64,000 nucleotides of DNA, from the NCBI GenBank assembly GCA_030512335.1, contig JAULSU010000004.1:1612001-1676000 (forward strand), written 5' to 3'. Below the pieces are notes generated by a model that saw only the letters and a list, made by a program, of their open reading frames with translations, was not told the DNA's origin and did no database searches. The DNA is from Immersiella caudata. Taxonomy: Eukaryota; Ascomycota; Sordariomycetes; Sordariales; Lasiosphaeriaceae. Made by a program: the position numbers and the translations under genes. Every line of letters starts with the position of its first letter. Position 1 is the stretch's first letter. Positions 36,801-47,692 of this stretch are shown here, piece by piece.

Positions 36801-38038
36801 GCTTTAAAGGATCCCTGTATTAGGTTTTACTTATATTAGTGTATTTATTATCGGTTTTTAACTAATAGGGTAAGGAAGTGATTAGGTTATCATCGTTTCC
36901 CGAGTTAACTATTTATATAATAACTTTATCTTTGCTGTTAGATTAAACGGTCTTTTTTTTTAGTAACAGGTTAAACTTAACCTTCTTTTTCTCCTGGTGG
37001 TATTCCCGTGTGTAATAACTGTTTTTATTACAGTTAAAATACTGGATTTTTGACTTATCTTTAGGCTTAAGGTTTAGGCTTTAGGTGTTTTTTCCGCTTT
37101 TTCCTATTATACTGATATTTATTAGTTTTAGGTGGGTACTGTGTGTAATACTCTGGTGTTAGTATTTTTTTCCTTTATTAGCCTTTAGCTGTGGTTTAGG
37201 CGTTTAATAGCGTCTTTGATCTTTTATTTTTTGTTTATACAGGTGAGTGTTAATCTTAATGGCTTTATTAGTGTAGTTGTTAAAATTAAGTGCGTAACGA
37301 TCTAATTTACACAGCTTATCTTTAACTTAGGGTTTAAGGCCTTTGTAAAAGCGGTGCTTAAAAGTAAACTTATCCCAGTTAACTTGGTAGTGGTCTTGGT
37401 TAAAGGCGGAAAGATAGGTTACAGCTGAGTTAATTTAGCTTAGCCGTTTTAAGTGGTCTTTGGCTTACTTTTATTTGTCGTGTTCTCTGTATATCCTGGT
37501 GATCTTGTGTTTAAAGTTAACTTATCCTTTATCTGTGTCGAAGATTCTAATAGTAATAAGTCGCCTTTTATCGGGGATAGACGAGAAATAGTTGTTAAGG
37601 ATTCTATTAAATTATAAGTTAGGGTTTTTTTCTATTTAAAAGGTTACATATATAATTTTAATCTTAATCCGGGAAGTGTTCTATAAACGGAAGTTAAGTT
37701 ATAGGTAAGTAAGTTATAGTAAAAGTTCTGATACCTTCCCTGTAAAGGGCTTAGGATTACTGGTTTTAATCGTTTGTGTAATAATTACTAAATTAGTGGT
37801 ATTAAACCTTATTAAAGAGTTAATAAACTTTCCTATTAGGGTTTAAAGTTTATCTTTAATAAGTTTATTATTATCTAAGGTCTTTAAGTTAGTAGGTTAA
37901 GGAGGAGAGGGAAGGGATATGTTATTAATCTTATTATTATTATTACCTTTAAAGAGGTTTTGTGATAAGGATCTAACGGCGGATATAGTGTCTATAAGCT
38001 CTGTAATACTGGTTTTTAAAGGGTAGACGTAAGTATTA

Positions 38039-38528
38039 TGTTACAACCTTTAGCCTGTTAATAAACAGTTAGTAAGGTCGTTAGATAAGATGGGTGGGTA
38101 AAGAGGAGTAGTGCAGAGGTAAGTCCTTACAGATAAGGGTTTACTAGTTAACAATAATCGTATATTACTATAAAACAGAGTAACACTTTAAGTGTTAGTG
38201 CAGTAAGATATAATCAAAGGTGGTTTAATTAATAAGTAAATACTTACATAAGGAATAGAAGGTTCCTCCCACTATTATAAGTACAATGATAATTATTTAT
38301 ATTAATTAGTGGAGATGTAACTTGTACTTTGATCTGTTGCTCCGTCTTTTAGTGTTTACAGATCATAGAGCAAGTGCTTTATAGGTCTCCGCTTAATCTG
38401 TGACAGAGCGGATTCCTTGGCACAGATCACACAGTGTTAAGTGGTTGCTACACGGTGCCCTGTACTGTGGCGCCTGCGGGGACACGTCGGTCTGTTCCGG
38501 CCACAAGGGTGGCCCGCAGGTCGTCACA
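38039..38528 (-). mobile_element. 5' LTR of chromovirus M (minus strand)
   Basis: 490 bp, TGTTACAACC...GGTCGTCACA in plus orientation, matching 29548-30037. Its right part (38441-38528) has kept more GC than the left copy. It abuts captain-gene sequence at 38529. Confidence 0.85.
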
Positions 38529-39476
38529 GATACATCTTTGTAAACTTTAGGGTAAATTTAATTAAGATCTTATATAAACTACTATTAAGATCTCGGGTTA
38601 ATACCACACGGATATCTTTAAAGCGGAGGAGAAAGACTAAGGTGGGATAAACATTAATTAAGGCGAGTAAAAGGAGGAACAAGACGTAAAGGATTCGGAG
38701 CTCTCCTAAGCCAAACGATTTCTTAGTAGTGCGTAACGTCGTATTAACCTACTCTTTAAGGTTATCGATTATTATACACCTATTCTCACGTTTCTAATTA
38801 CTCAGGTGGTGTTTTTTAGTAAGAAGTTTAAAAACCTATAAGTGTTAACCAGGATATAATTTATAAACTATAACAGCAGGCCTACCCTATATATTTTCCG
38901 GTTTAATTTTACATTAAACTTCTCCCCTGTAGCCCTCTCGTAGACAAGCCAAAATACCTTTTAGTACATCCCGAGAGAGCTACTCTTAGTCATTCCCCTC
39001 TTCTTCCTCCTATCCTTACCAGTTCTCTGGCTTAGTAACCAGTTAAAGAAGGAGTTTAGGAATGTAAGAGTAATAGACTTAAAAGCCCTCTAAAGGTTAT
39101 ACTTAATAAACACGTAATACTTATAACTTATTAACATCTAAAGTGGTAACAGCCTAAGTCACTTAACATACTAATTCCAAAGATCCTCTATTCCATTAAA
39201 AAGCACTGTACTCTCCACACTATAATCTTAACCGTTAAACGCCGACTCCTTAAACTTGTATATACCTCTGATATAATATTTAAGAGGGTATAGGTTTCCT
39301 TTAAAAAGTTTTACCACATCTTTTACATCGATATCGTTTAAGTTAAAGTTATTAATATCCGATAAATCAGTCTTATACCCATTATCATCAGCCTTAAGGT
39401 CAAACACTTCGTCATCATCCTCGTTCGACAAAAATTCACCGTCCGACCAATTTAAACCGTCAAAGTACTTATACAA
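38529..39476 (-). pseudogene. Second DUF3435 captain, N-terminal part
   Basis: Homologous over its whole length to 51275-52296 of the main captain (shared blocks near 38660/51411, 38740/51490 and the acidic start region 39228-39476). The start region is Asp/Asn-rich (SNEDDDEVFDLKADDNGY), as in the other copy. The frame is broken by RIP-type stops. The recombinase catalytic half is absent because chromovirus M begins at 38529. With the conserved terminus to its right, it marks the 5' end of a second Starship-like element. Confidence 0.7.
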
Positions 39477-39951
39477 GTCGTCCTACCAGACGTAACGGCG
39501 CGTTATATTTCGGTAATCTTAAAAAATACCACCGGCACCCCGATAACAAGAAGGCGAAAAGAGATGGAATAACTATTAGTGGTTCTGGACCGGCGGGAGG
39601 TGGATGGCTCCAGCAATACCAGAATCGCTTTAAAAAAAGCTTTAAGACTGTGCAAAGCAAGCGCTTTATATGCCCAGAGACGCGCAAGCGCGGCCACTTA
39701 AAGGCTGAGACGGGGGCCATTTTCGACTGCTGCCCTGGAGCCGGGAACCCGGAAGCCAAAAACAGAGGCCGCGATTATGGCTCAAGAATTTCTGGTGGTG
39801 GGGTGCAGGTACAAGGTACGTGGAGGTGCTTCAAGACAACCCCTGTTCCGGGGCGCAGCGGGGCGCTTGGCGCCAGACTCCTGGATAATGCGACGTCTAA
39901 ACCAGCGGCAGGACCCACTAAAACTGGCGGCAGACTCACCGACATTGTTTA
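39477..39951 (-). mobile_element. 5' terminus of a second Starship-like element
   Basis: A GC-rich, little-mutated ~470 bp between the second captain and the cargo. Its last ~50 bases match the end of the main element: both carry two GCGGCAG heptamers, then GACTC(A/G)CCG, a short variable part and ATTGTTTA (39944-39951; compare 52749-52756). Sequence to the right is unrelated. This supports a real element boundary at about 39951. Confidence 0.65.
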
Positions 39952-40365
39952 TGCCTCGAAACTTGTTGACTTGATGAACGATATTGTCACCTTCTTGCTA
40001 GCCCAGCCGCGGTGGGACAGCCGTCGTTATTGAATTTGAACTTGCCCATTACGTTGGTCGAGTAATTCCTTTTTGGAGTCTTTGTCGCTGCCCTTTTCGT
40101 TGAACCATGTCGAGTGGATTTTGAGACTGCCATCATGACGTCCTGATGAAGCGACGGAAACATAAAGGAGGTCTTTAACTGAAGAAGCCGGTATTGTACC
40201 TGGAGGCGCTTAACGCCGCCAGCGGGTGCGGCATACGCACGTCTCGGCAGCCTCTTCACCGAGGCAGTCTTGCATCAAAGAGATGTGGTTCAAACTAGCC
40301 GAGAGAAGGTCCACACCAACAGATTTCATCTGGCAACCCACGATACCGTCTGTTATTCCCATTGT
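39952..40365. other. Intergenic, 3' flank of BTB gene
   Basis: Normal-composition sequence right of the second Starship terminus. A minus-strand frame at 39987-40259 shows no domain. No regulatory site could be assigned. Confidence 0.4.
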
Positions 40366-41648
40366 TCAGATAAAATTATCTAACCTTAACCCTTCCATCT
40401 TCTCCTGGATCCCATGTACAAGAAGCGAAGCAAATTCGTTCAGAGTACTAATATGAACATCCCCAAGTTGTTTCCTGCCGATGCCGAGCTCAAAGCCCTC
40501 AGCTCCGACCTGTTGTGGTCTTTGGTGGCACTGGTGAGCCGTATGAGAGCGGCGCTTGGAATAAGAAATATCGTCGTCGCTGTACCATTTTGGAGATCTC
40601 ATCGTGGTTATGCACTCCACCACCTCCGCGAGACTCAAGTCCCCATAGGGGGTTTCTGGTGGATAGCTTAGAAATTTAAGACCAGATAAGTTCTTCATCA
40701 AGGTGCCGAGGTGCATGGCCCTGCACTCGAAGCTGCAGCCCTGGCGGCCATGGATGTAGTCATCTCGGAGTCCGCGGAACGCGGCAGCGATCACGTCAAT
40801 CGAGCCTTTTCGATGTTGATTGAGTTGGTCTGAGCGTTTCACAGTTAGTACAGTAAGCTCGTTATATTTCGTCAAAACTTACCAATCACAGCCAGAGGGA
40901 TTGGGAGGTTATGCGGGATTGTTATGTCCTTCTTGCTGCGTAATATAGCAATCTTGGTGACTTGTCTGAATACAGTCGCGTCTCCAAAAACCAAGGAGAC
41001 TAAGATCCACAGAGTTACGTCCCTCCCGGGAGAATCGGGCAATGACTCTTTGAGTGCGTTGATCCACAGCGACGCGATGATCTGGAGCGCCTCGTGGATC
41101 TGGTAATAGTCAACGATGATAGCTATCTTGGCGAGCATCTCCAGCGAGACCTTCTTCGGCACCTGGCGGTAATGACTGTGGAGGACGTTCATGACGATCA
41201 CCAAAGCCTCGGTATCCCAGTCCTCGGCGCCTACTTCAGCCGTACCATTACTTTTGTCTCCTTCTTTCCACCCTCCGGTCAGCATTGCCTTGAACATAGG
41301 GGAGGCCAAAATGAGGTGGCGTGAGGAAACGAGGAAGGTCGCCGATTCAGACAATATAGAGTTGGTTTGCGATTCCTCCTGCGGAGAGGCTTCGTTGTCC
41401 TGCGGAGCGGGTAACTCATCCCCGGCAATGGTGCTATCCTCGGCCGCCGCGGTAGGTTCCACGAGCGGCGGGGTTTCATCTGGCAGTGTATGTTCGGCAG
41501 GCGGCGTAGGCTCGGCGGTCTCTGGGTTGGCACTGGGCTCGGTTAGGATAGGGCCGTCCTCATTACCGTCCCATATAGCAAACGGCGCGTTCGGGTTGCT
41601 GAGCGTAAGTATGACATCCCCCGAGGGATCCATAACATAGTCACACAT
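40366..41648 (-). CDS. BTB/POZ-domain protein, two exons, intact
   Basis: Minus-strand exons 41648-40883 and 40829-40366, joined by a 53-nt intron (GTAAGT donor, CTCAG acceptor, phase fits), give 409 residues. The N-terminus DPSGDVILTLSNPNAPFA is typical of fungal BTB proteins. A Pro/Glu-rich insert (~30-95) is followed by the BTB core FLVSSRHLILASPMFKAML with a GGWKEG turn. Further blocks are VIVMNVLHS, KVSLEMLAKIAIIVDYYQ and, in exon 2, GRQGCSFECRAMHLG. BTB domains mediate dimerisation or Cullin-3 binding; for this fungal subgroup the partner is unknown. The ATG at 41648 was preferred over an upstream in-frame ATG at 41711 because family members begin near this point. No RIP stops. Confidence 0.85.
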
Positions 41649-43047
41649 CGTGGCTAAGGACAGAAGATTGCCGAAACAGCGAGGTAGACAGGGAGGAAAA
41701 TGGAAACGCACATAAGTCCAGGAGGGGCAGATGATGTAAGAGTCTCATGTTCTGAGGCCTACAGCACGTGACGGGCTGGCTCCTGTAGCATTGGAGGCCC
41801 ACCCCTCTGGCGACGGCCTTCTCAAATCATTGACTACTCGATTTCCTTGAAAGAAATGTAACAGGGAAAAGGAGTGATTCCCTCCGTATCACCAAGATGG
41901 TTAGCGCCGCCTTGGTGAGTGGTGAAGGGCAAATGGAGCCCCCAGAAGCCTGGGCACTTGCTGCCCTACATCCTGAGTAAGGGAAATGTGTACACACCGG
42001 AGGCAAGTGCACTATGTCGGTCGGCAGCCACCTATATAGCGATTACTGCCGTTCTTATACCAGTCCTATGGCCCCTGGCAGCAGCGCTCTGGAGTGTAGA
42101 AAATAAGCTTCCAGCAACTACGTTACCGGCAATTGTTCGCGTGAGGTTGGTGGGAGGTCGTGGGGCTGCCGGGGTCATCTGCCCCGCTTGTCGACATTGA
42201 ACGATGACGACACTGCTTCCCCGCATTCACGGGTCCAAAACCGACCAGCAACTGTGGGGTCACTGAAAAGAATCGGACCTCATAAAAACTCAGTGTCTCC
42301 CCATCTGGGATTCCCCAAAAAAAATCACCGCGACAAAACAGAGAGCAGCCCATGATCGAAGGGGAGAAGGGGTGCCGGATCAGCATCGCGATGAGGTGCC
42401 TGGCTGCCTGGATAGACTACGCCAGGACGCATAGTTGGGTCGGCAATCCAAGCCACAGAACATAAGGTATTGATGTCGGGGGTTATCCATCCTCAGCCCT
42501 TTAGGTTGATACGACCGCAATACTAGGCAGACTTCAAGGAGGAAGTTGTGTTGCTGAGAGGAGGTAATGGTGGTGTTGGGTGGGAGAAGGGTGCTGTTGA
42601 GCAGGAAATGTGAGAACCCCTGGTAGGATGCGCTAGAAGGGAGCACCGAATTTGTGCTCTCGCCGCATAGGTCGGAGACCGGGCGGTTTGATCTATGTCA
42701 TGGAACTTGTGATAGCCGTCCGGCATGTTCGCATCTACTCTCGGGTCTAGATGAGGTCACGTTGACCGCAACTGGGTCTGCAAAGAGAAAGGGCAACTAT
42801 AATCTCAAAATGTGACTTGATCTTTTGAAGCTCGTCTCGTGGTTCTCGTGGGTCAATGTGTTAGCAGCCTAACTTGAAGCCGATTCTCTAAGTGTTTAGC
42901 GTCATCGTCGAGAAGCCTCTCGTCATGCATATGCTTGACGAGAGCACCAAGATGGACTGAACGACACGCAATTTGGGATACCGCATTACTAGACGTGTTG
43001 GCCGATGCCATATTGCAGTAATCGCCGGCTCTCCCACACCCTTCCGT
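41649..43047. other. Intergenic between the two BTB genes
   Basis: About 1.4 kb of unique, normal-composition DNA. Frames at 41919-42200 (plus) and 42123-42386 or 42380-42646 (minus) have no domain and no consistent coding bias. The part next to 41649 must contain the promoter of the first BTB gene, but no clear TATA box stands out. Confidence 0.4.
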
Positions 43048-44049
43048 TCACCCATGCTTAAATCTACATGATTTCGCCTTCTCGTCATGTACGCAATCAA
43101 GGCAAATACTAGCCTTTTTCTTCATGGCTTCCATTTTCCCCTGAAACGTGTCCTGACCAGTCGGAACTTCGTGGAAGGTATAATATCCATTGCTGCTGCA
43201 GCGCTTTGGTTCCAGCTCCTCTGGCGTTACTTTCATCTTGCCAATAATTCTCGAGATGGGAACTTCAAGCCACTCCAAGGGTTTGTAAGTGCCTTGAAGT
43301 ACCTCATATCTCTCCTTAAGTAGTTTATTCCACCCGCACAGGCATGATGGGTCGGTCCACAACAACTCTGCAAGCTCCGCTCTCATTCGTGTTCTCCGCT
43401 CTTCCAACAAGTCTAAGAATTGTGAGTTAATAAGGTATCCCATCGATTAAATAACCACCTAAATGTTAAAGAAAATATGATAATACGCACAGATCGTCTT
43501 CCAAGGCAGAGCTTAACTGATTCTCTCGTCATCAAGTAGCGTTCGGTAAGGAGCGGTGTAATTCAAGATGAGCTCTAGCGTGTATCTGGCAAAACTGTCC
43601 ATGTCGCCGAATAAAAAGGCGGAAGCCACGAGATACCCCGTTTCAATCAAATCCGGGGTGCCTAACCTCTTCAACCACTAAGAAGCGGCGAACCTAAGGG
43701 TAACAGCGAGGTCGTACTTGTCAGTCTCAATAGCGATCTGAAGAACTTACCCCGGTGGTAGTGTATGCGGCAGGTCATCGTTGCGGTGATGAATAACGCA
43801 GCAGATAATACGCAGAGCTTCGGGATCGTCCTCCTCCAAAAGAATTGTGGGTGGGGATTCCTCAGAGAGCCCCTGGCCTTCACTCCAGTTCGGCCCGAGC
43901 ATAGCGTTGAAAACTTTAGATGCAGACTGGAGGTGCAAGGAATGGACCCTCAGTCGCACAGCCTGTGGCCCGACGACTAGGATAGCGTTGCCATTGGGAG
44001 AGATGTTTATGACGGGATCGGTTTCGGTGGTCGATTCCGGTGTATTCAT
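43048..44049 (-). pseudogene. BTB/POZ-domain gene inactivated by Gln-to-stop changes
   Basis: Minus-strand frame from the ATG at 44049: NISPNGNAILVVGPQAVRLR, then the BTB core LHLQSASKVFNAMLGPNWSEG, DDPEALRIICCVIHHR, IETDKYDLAVTLRFAAS, and a C-terminal part with LLEERRTRMRAELAELLW and CLDCVHDEKAKSC. Four stops interrupt the alignment (complements at 43747-43749, 43678-43680, 43513-43515 and 43447-43449). All four are explained by CAA or CAG to TAA or TAG, the favoured RIP outcome. An intron with GTGCGT donor and ATTTAG acceptor may lie near 43460-43490. It differs clearly from the intact BTB gene next to it. Confidence 0.75.
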
Positions 44050-44489
44050 ACTTCGGTAGGGGAATCAGGCGGTCGATGATGGATTTATTAGAGGTCCGGC
44101 AAATTTTAGTCAGGCTGTGCTGCTCTTAATCCCGCAGAAGCCTTACTTGTGGGCCTGGGGTGCTGAGGGGTTGGAGGTTGGGCACCGACACTATCGGGAC
44201 CAGTCCGTCATTCTCGCCGTGTATTGGCTGGGTTGGCGACATCCACCTTGGTGCTCTCTGCTCTTGCCTAGACGTGTCGCAGAGACTCAGCGAGGCCCTC
44301 TCCTCACGGCTGGCGCACGGGCCATCAGTTTTCTGTGATTTCTGCCCAATCTTCGTCGGGTTCCTATCGGCCGCCCTTGGTTCTTTTCCAACTCCCTGCC
44401 AGCAAATCGCTCACATCGGACCACAGAGAGACCTTTCGTTCCGATTAACTCCATTCGAATTCAGAACTACGTTGTTTCGGGTGCAAAAA
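44050..44489. promoter_or_regulatory. Region between BTB pseudogene and DUF7587 gene
   Basis: Shared upstream region of two divergent genes. The DUF7587 frame is open back to 44160, but the extra residues are of low quality (Cys/Pro/Ser-rich), and this part is better read as leader. No TATA or operator-like motif was identified. Confidence 0.4.
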
Positions 44490-45449
44490 ATGGAATTCAA
44501 CAATGTCTTGGACGGCCTACAAGGCCTAAGTCTCGATCCCGAGCGGCTTCTCTTTTGCCCAACAGGTGACAAGCACCTGCTTCTGCAGAAATTTGACGAC
44601 ATACCCCGCTACCTCTTTCGCGTATACTCTCCGATGTCCCGCGGCACGACAGATAATCACTGGGCAAAGTCCATGGATGCCAGACAGTGCGGCTCAAACC
44701 GTAGCCTGGATATCTTTGCAAGAAGCGACAGCGGTGTGGCAGGCATGATTAATAGGCATCTCAGGTGGATGCAAGGTTCTCAAGATAACCTTGTTTCTTG
44801 GACGAGCTCATTGCTATTTGCAATTATTTATATCTTTTATCTACACGCTAGCTCAAGGGATGGTTCGGCCTTTGACGACATTTATCTTTGCATTGTCGAC
44901 ACTACCGGTTTCGCCAAGGGTGTTTTCCTTCGTGATATGGACTTGATCCGCGCTTATTCGAAATTTAACGAGGATCTGCAGAGATTCGAAGATCTCCGGT
45001 CGAAACAACATAGAGCGTACTCGGGATCCTACTACTTTGGAGAATACCTTTCGCAGGGCGCTCTGAGAATTGAAGACAATTGCCAAATCGTCTCAGCTCA
45101 GGCAATGATTGTCACAGGTCTATACAATTTGCACCCGGAATTCGAAGAGTTCGGAAGGTGGGAGATGCAAGACAAACCGCCCTGGGCAGACCTGGTAATC
45201 AGGCTTCGTGAGGACTTTTATAAGCCTCCGGTGGAATGGCCAGAAATAAGCGCCGTAGAACAGGAGGCAGCCATCAATATTGCGCAACTCTTTGGCCAGC
45301 GCTGGAGACTGCCCATGGCAGCCAACCTTATCGCGATGCTCCCTCGCCGGATCGAAGATGGCGACATTCTCCAGGCATTCAAAATCGCGTTTACAGGTTC
45401 GCATCCTTTGCCTGCTACATTTGCCCAGGCTGATAAATACAGAACATGA
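44490..45449 (+). CDS. DUF7587-domain protein
   Basis: 319 residues from the ATG at 44490 (AAAAAATGG), chosen over an upstream in-frame start at 44160. The DUF7587 pattern is clear from residue ~37: IPRYLFRVYSPMSRGTT, a variable DIFARSD region, LVSWTSSLLFAIIYIFYLH, IYLCIVDTTGFAKGVFL, DMDLIRAYSKF, then YYFGEYLSQGAL. The family is widespread and multicopy in filamentous ascomycetes and has no known biochemical function. The conserved W-S-S-L-L and D-T-[TS]-x-F-x-x-G blocks are intact. A C-terminal helical domain (~230-319) follows. No RIP stops. Confidence 0.8.
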   Translation: MEFNNVLDGLQGLSLDPERLLFCPTGDKHLLLQKFDDIPRYLFRVYSPMSRGTTDNHWAKSMDARQCGSNRSLDIFARSDSGVAGMINRHLRWMQGSQDNLVSWTSSLLFAIIYIFYLHASSRDGSAFDDIYLCIVDTTGFAKGVFLRDMDLIRAYSKFNEDLQRFEDLRSKQHRAYSGSYYFGEYLSQGALRIEDNCQIVSAQAMIVTGLYNLHPEFEEFGRWEMQDKPPWADLVIRLREDFYKPPVEWPEISAVEQEAAINIAQLFGQRWRLPMAANLIAMLPRRIEDGDILQAFKIAFTGSHPLPATFAQADKYRT

Positions 45450-46847
45450 AAGAACTGCGTGCTCCCCTAGGAATACAAAGATAGTGCCTTACCACACCTT
45501 GCCGGAAGTCCAACAATACAACGATGTCATGCACGGTGTATACAAGGATTACTGCTTTGCACAATTGAAAGGTCAGCCGAGAGATCCGACACATCATTTC
45601 TGCCAGAAAGGGAACTAATTCGATGATTCTGCGCAACTAGACTATACTGCAGAAGCCGAGAGTCAACTACGGTGTGCTATAATCATGGCTCATAGCATTC
45701 AAATGTCAACATCTGCGAGCGAAGCCTTGACGGATATTCGGCGTACAGCGTTGTTGCAGCGGCTTGATATGATTACGGACCTGAGTCAATCGGTGCGTCA
45801 CGTGATTCTGGCGCGGAGAGAGCGCGATGACGCTCAAATACACTGAGACAAGAGCATCGGAACGACGTTTAACTAGAGCCTTAGAAGTAGCCATACTTTC
45901 AAACGAGTGAGGCATCCCAAGGCTCAAGGCTCCTCCATACCTAGCTGACAGTCTTTCTTCTTTCCATGGATCCAGACTGGCAAATTAATCCGTCGGTGTT
46001 TCGGTTAATGGTCTATCTTTGCAACAATGTGACCGCCTATGGTTGGGGTTGATCACCTTGTCGCGGCTGTGACAGAGCCGATGATGGCTTAGATTATACC
46101 ACGTTCTTCAAGCTGCTGCCATCTCAGTCCTCCGGCATATAAGTGCGGCGTTGAATAGCGGGATGGGACTTATTCTTTTTTGGCGCTTTAGCGGGCTTCA
46201 AGTGCGCACAGAGATGACGCTCTAAAGACGAGCTTCGAATGGCTCTCTGTAAGCGTAAACCTGCGAAATGGCCGAGATGAAGGAGAATGCCTCTTTCGTG
46301 ATTTCCTTAGCCCCGGATCTCGGCGACCGGGTGCGCCGCCCTTGGCCCATTTGGCGTCCTGAGTACTCCCCCCCCCCCCCCCCCAACATACGCCGGTTAT
46401 TTTCCAACCGATAAGTGTGGGGCGACTTGCGGCACCTTAAGTTTCTGTGCTGGAAACTTCTCGACTTCGGCTTGCCGCCTCATAGATGTATTAGTATGTC
46501 ACGCGGCTATTACGTCTATACCAGCACGCCGGGGGGCTAGTACAGGTAGTCTAGTATACACCGCTGGTACAGAAGCGTGGTGCTGGTGCTATGAACTGAA
46601 CACGGAGGGATTCTGCTCGTGAACCGTAAGAACCGTGGTTGGAAACTATTCAAATGAGTTATTTAATTCCGGGGCTGAGCAGAGCACTTCTTGCATAATC
46701 CAAGACCACTGCCCGTGAAGTCCACGGGGAAGTCCGCCACAAGAAGGTCGCACAATCAAGTCACTCCATCTCTAGCCACTCTCCTCTCGCAAGTCGCTGT
46801 CGCTGTATCTCGCCAGGTGCTTTGACGGCACCATCCATGTCCCACTC
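45450..46847. other. Intergenic with a 17-base C run
   Basis: Apart from the small frame above, nothing supported as coding. A homopolymer of 17 C lies at 46368-46384. A minus-strand frame across it (46222-46407) is Gly-rich because of the run and is not credible. The run is a likely slippage and sequencing-error site. Confidence 0.6.
45685..45846 (+). CDS. Possible small helical protein (53 aa)
   Basis: A short frame from ATG 45685 to TGA encodes a Ser/Ala-rich start and an amphipathic helix (LTDIRRTALLQRLDMITDL). No domain or homologue is recognised, and no promoter is evident. It could be a chance frame or a stray exon. Listed because composition and helical pattern are protein-like. Confidence 0.2.
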   Translation: MAHSIQMSTSASEALTDIRRTALLQRLDMITDLSQSVRHVILARRERDDAQIH

Positions 46848-47692
46848 CTACCTAATCCATATCTTTAAATCGTCTACGTCGTACGGCGAGGTAAAGAAAC
46901 TTCTGAAGTGAAAAAGGGCACAATCCATCCACCATCGTAGTCCTATAAGCGCATTAACTTTAGTACTGAACGCGTCGAGCGGGACTTACCGAGCTCTCGA
47001 ACAAGTTTGTATCTTGTCAAACCTGTCTCCACGAGCCGATTTATCCAATCGTCCACGACACTCCCATCTCGGATTGCAAGGATCCAGCTCTTTGCACATC
47101 CCTCCAACCCCCCAGTCTCGAGCACACGGGCCCCACTGGAACAACACAATGCTGTACTTCCCAGCGGATCAGTTTGTTTTAGCTCAACTGTGATCGTCGA
47201 TTGTTCGCCAGTCCTTAGAACAACTATCCAACGATTCGGCTCTGATATGGCTACTTCTGGGGGCAATACGGCGACGGAAGCGCCGATAACCTTTGCTTTT
47301 CTCATGGAGGTATGAGCCACATGATGATGGAAGAAGAGATGCCCTGCGGATGGATGTCGATTGGCGAGCAATTCGGCGACGGAATAAACATGGCGATGAG
47401 CTGTATCTCGGGAAGTTTGCAACATCGCCCTGAAATTTCGTTTTCGCGTTCCAGAAGCAGGGCTCAAAGGAGGACTTCGACTACCAACTGAGGCAGCATC
47501 GGAATGGCTGCAGCGGGGTATGCTCCTCTGCCCCACTGTCATCTCACGTGATTCCGATCGCTCTAGTAGTTCAACCAATGGCTGATGACCCTGGCCCCTC
47601 ATCCAGCCCGCGAGATATTCTGTCCTTATATGTGACCCCGAATATCGTTGCAGTCCACGTATTACACTCCGTGTTGAGGAAAAGAAACCCAT
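46848..47692 (-). CDS. DUF7770-like hypothetical protein
   Basis: Minus-strand exons 47692-46990 and 46942-46848 are joined by a 47-nt intron (GTAAGT donor, TATAG acceptor) with correct phase. A candidate branch site, GTACTAAAG, lies about 20 nt before the acceptor. The product is 265 residues with the upstream-most start; shorter starts are possible (for example MLQTSRDTAH). The middle part (NRWIVVLRTGE, ITVELKQTDPLG, then IRDGSVVDDWINRLVETGLTRYKL, followed in exon 2 by LRWWMDCALF) follows the layout of fungal DUF7770 proteins: a beta-rich sandwich, then a V-x-D-hydrophobic helix and an RY.F/W-C block. No function is known. Assignment is by pattern only. Confidence 0.5.

Larger units (their letters stand above)
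30038..38038 (-). pseudogene. Chromovirus M gag-pol region, RIP-destroyed
   Basis: Conceptual minus-strand translation shows Gag with a decayed CCHC knuckle (YFNCNKNSYYTRE near 37000), protease, RT with YLNNI in place of YxDD near 33465, RNase H, integrase and chromodomain. The chromodomain lies around 31140 and is followed, toward the 3' LTR, by the tRNA-like sequence and antisense frame listed separately. Frames are riddled with TAA/TAG. M is the best reference in the window for reconstructing where L1 was interrupted. Confidence 0.8.
29548..38528 (-). mobile_element. Chromovirus M, complete length, RIP-degraded (8.98 kb)
   Basis: Two 490-bp LTRs enclose an 8.0-kb interior with the same gene order as L1 but on the minus strand: gag zinc knuckle near 37000, RT active-site region near 33465, integrase near 32.3-31.3 kb, chromodomain near 31.2-31.0 kb. 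The flanking 5-mers are AAGAG (29543-29547) and GATAC (38529-38533), which do not match. The left flank is the NB-ARC/TPR gene and the right flank is a captain gene. M therefore probably combines the ends of two insertions. No intact protein remains. Confidence 0.85.

Noticed and set aside
46222..46407. Gly-rich minus-strand frame
   Set aside because: Created by a 17-base C run; homopolymer artefact.
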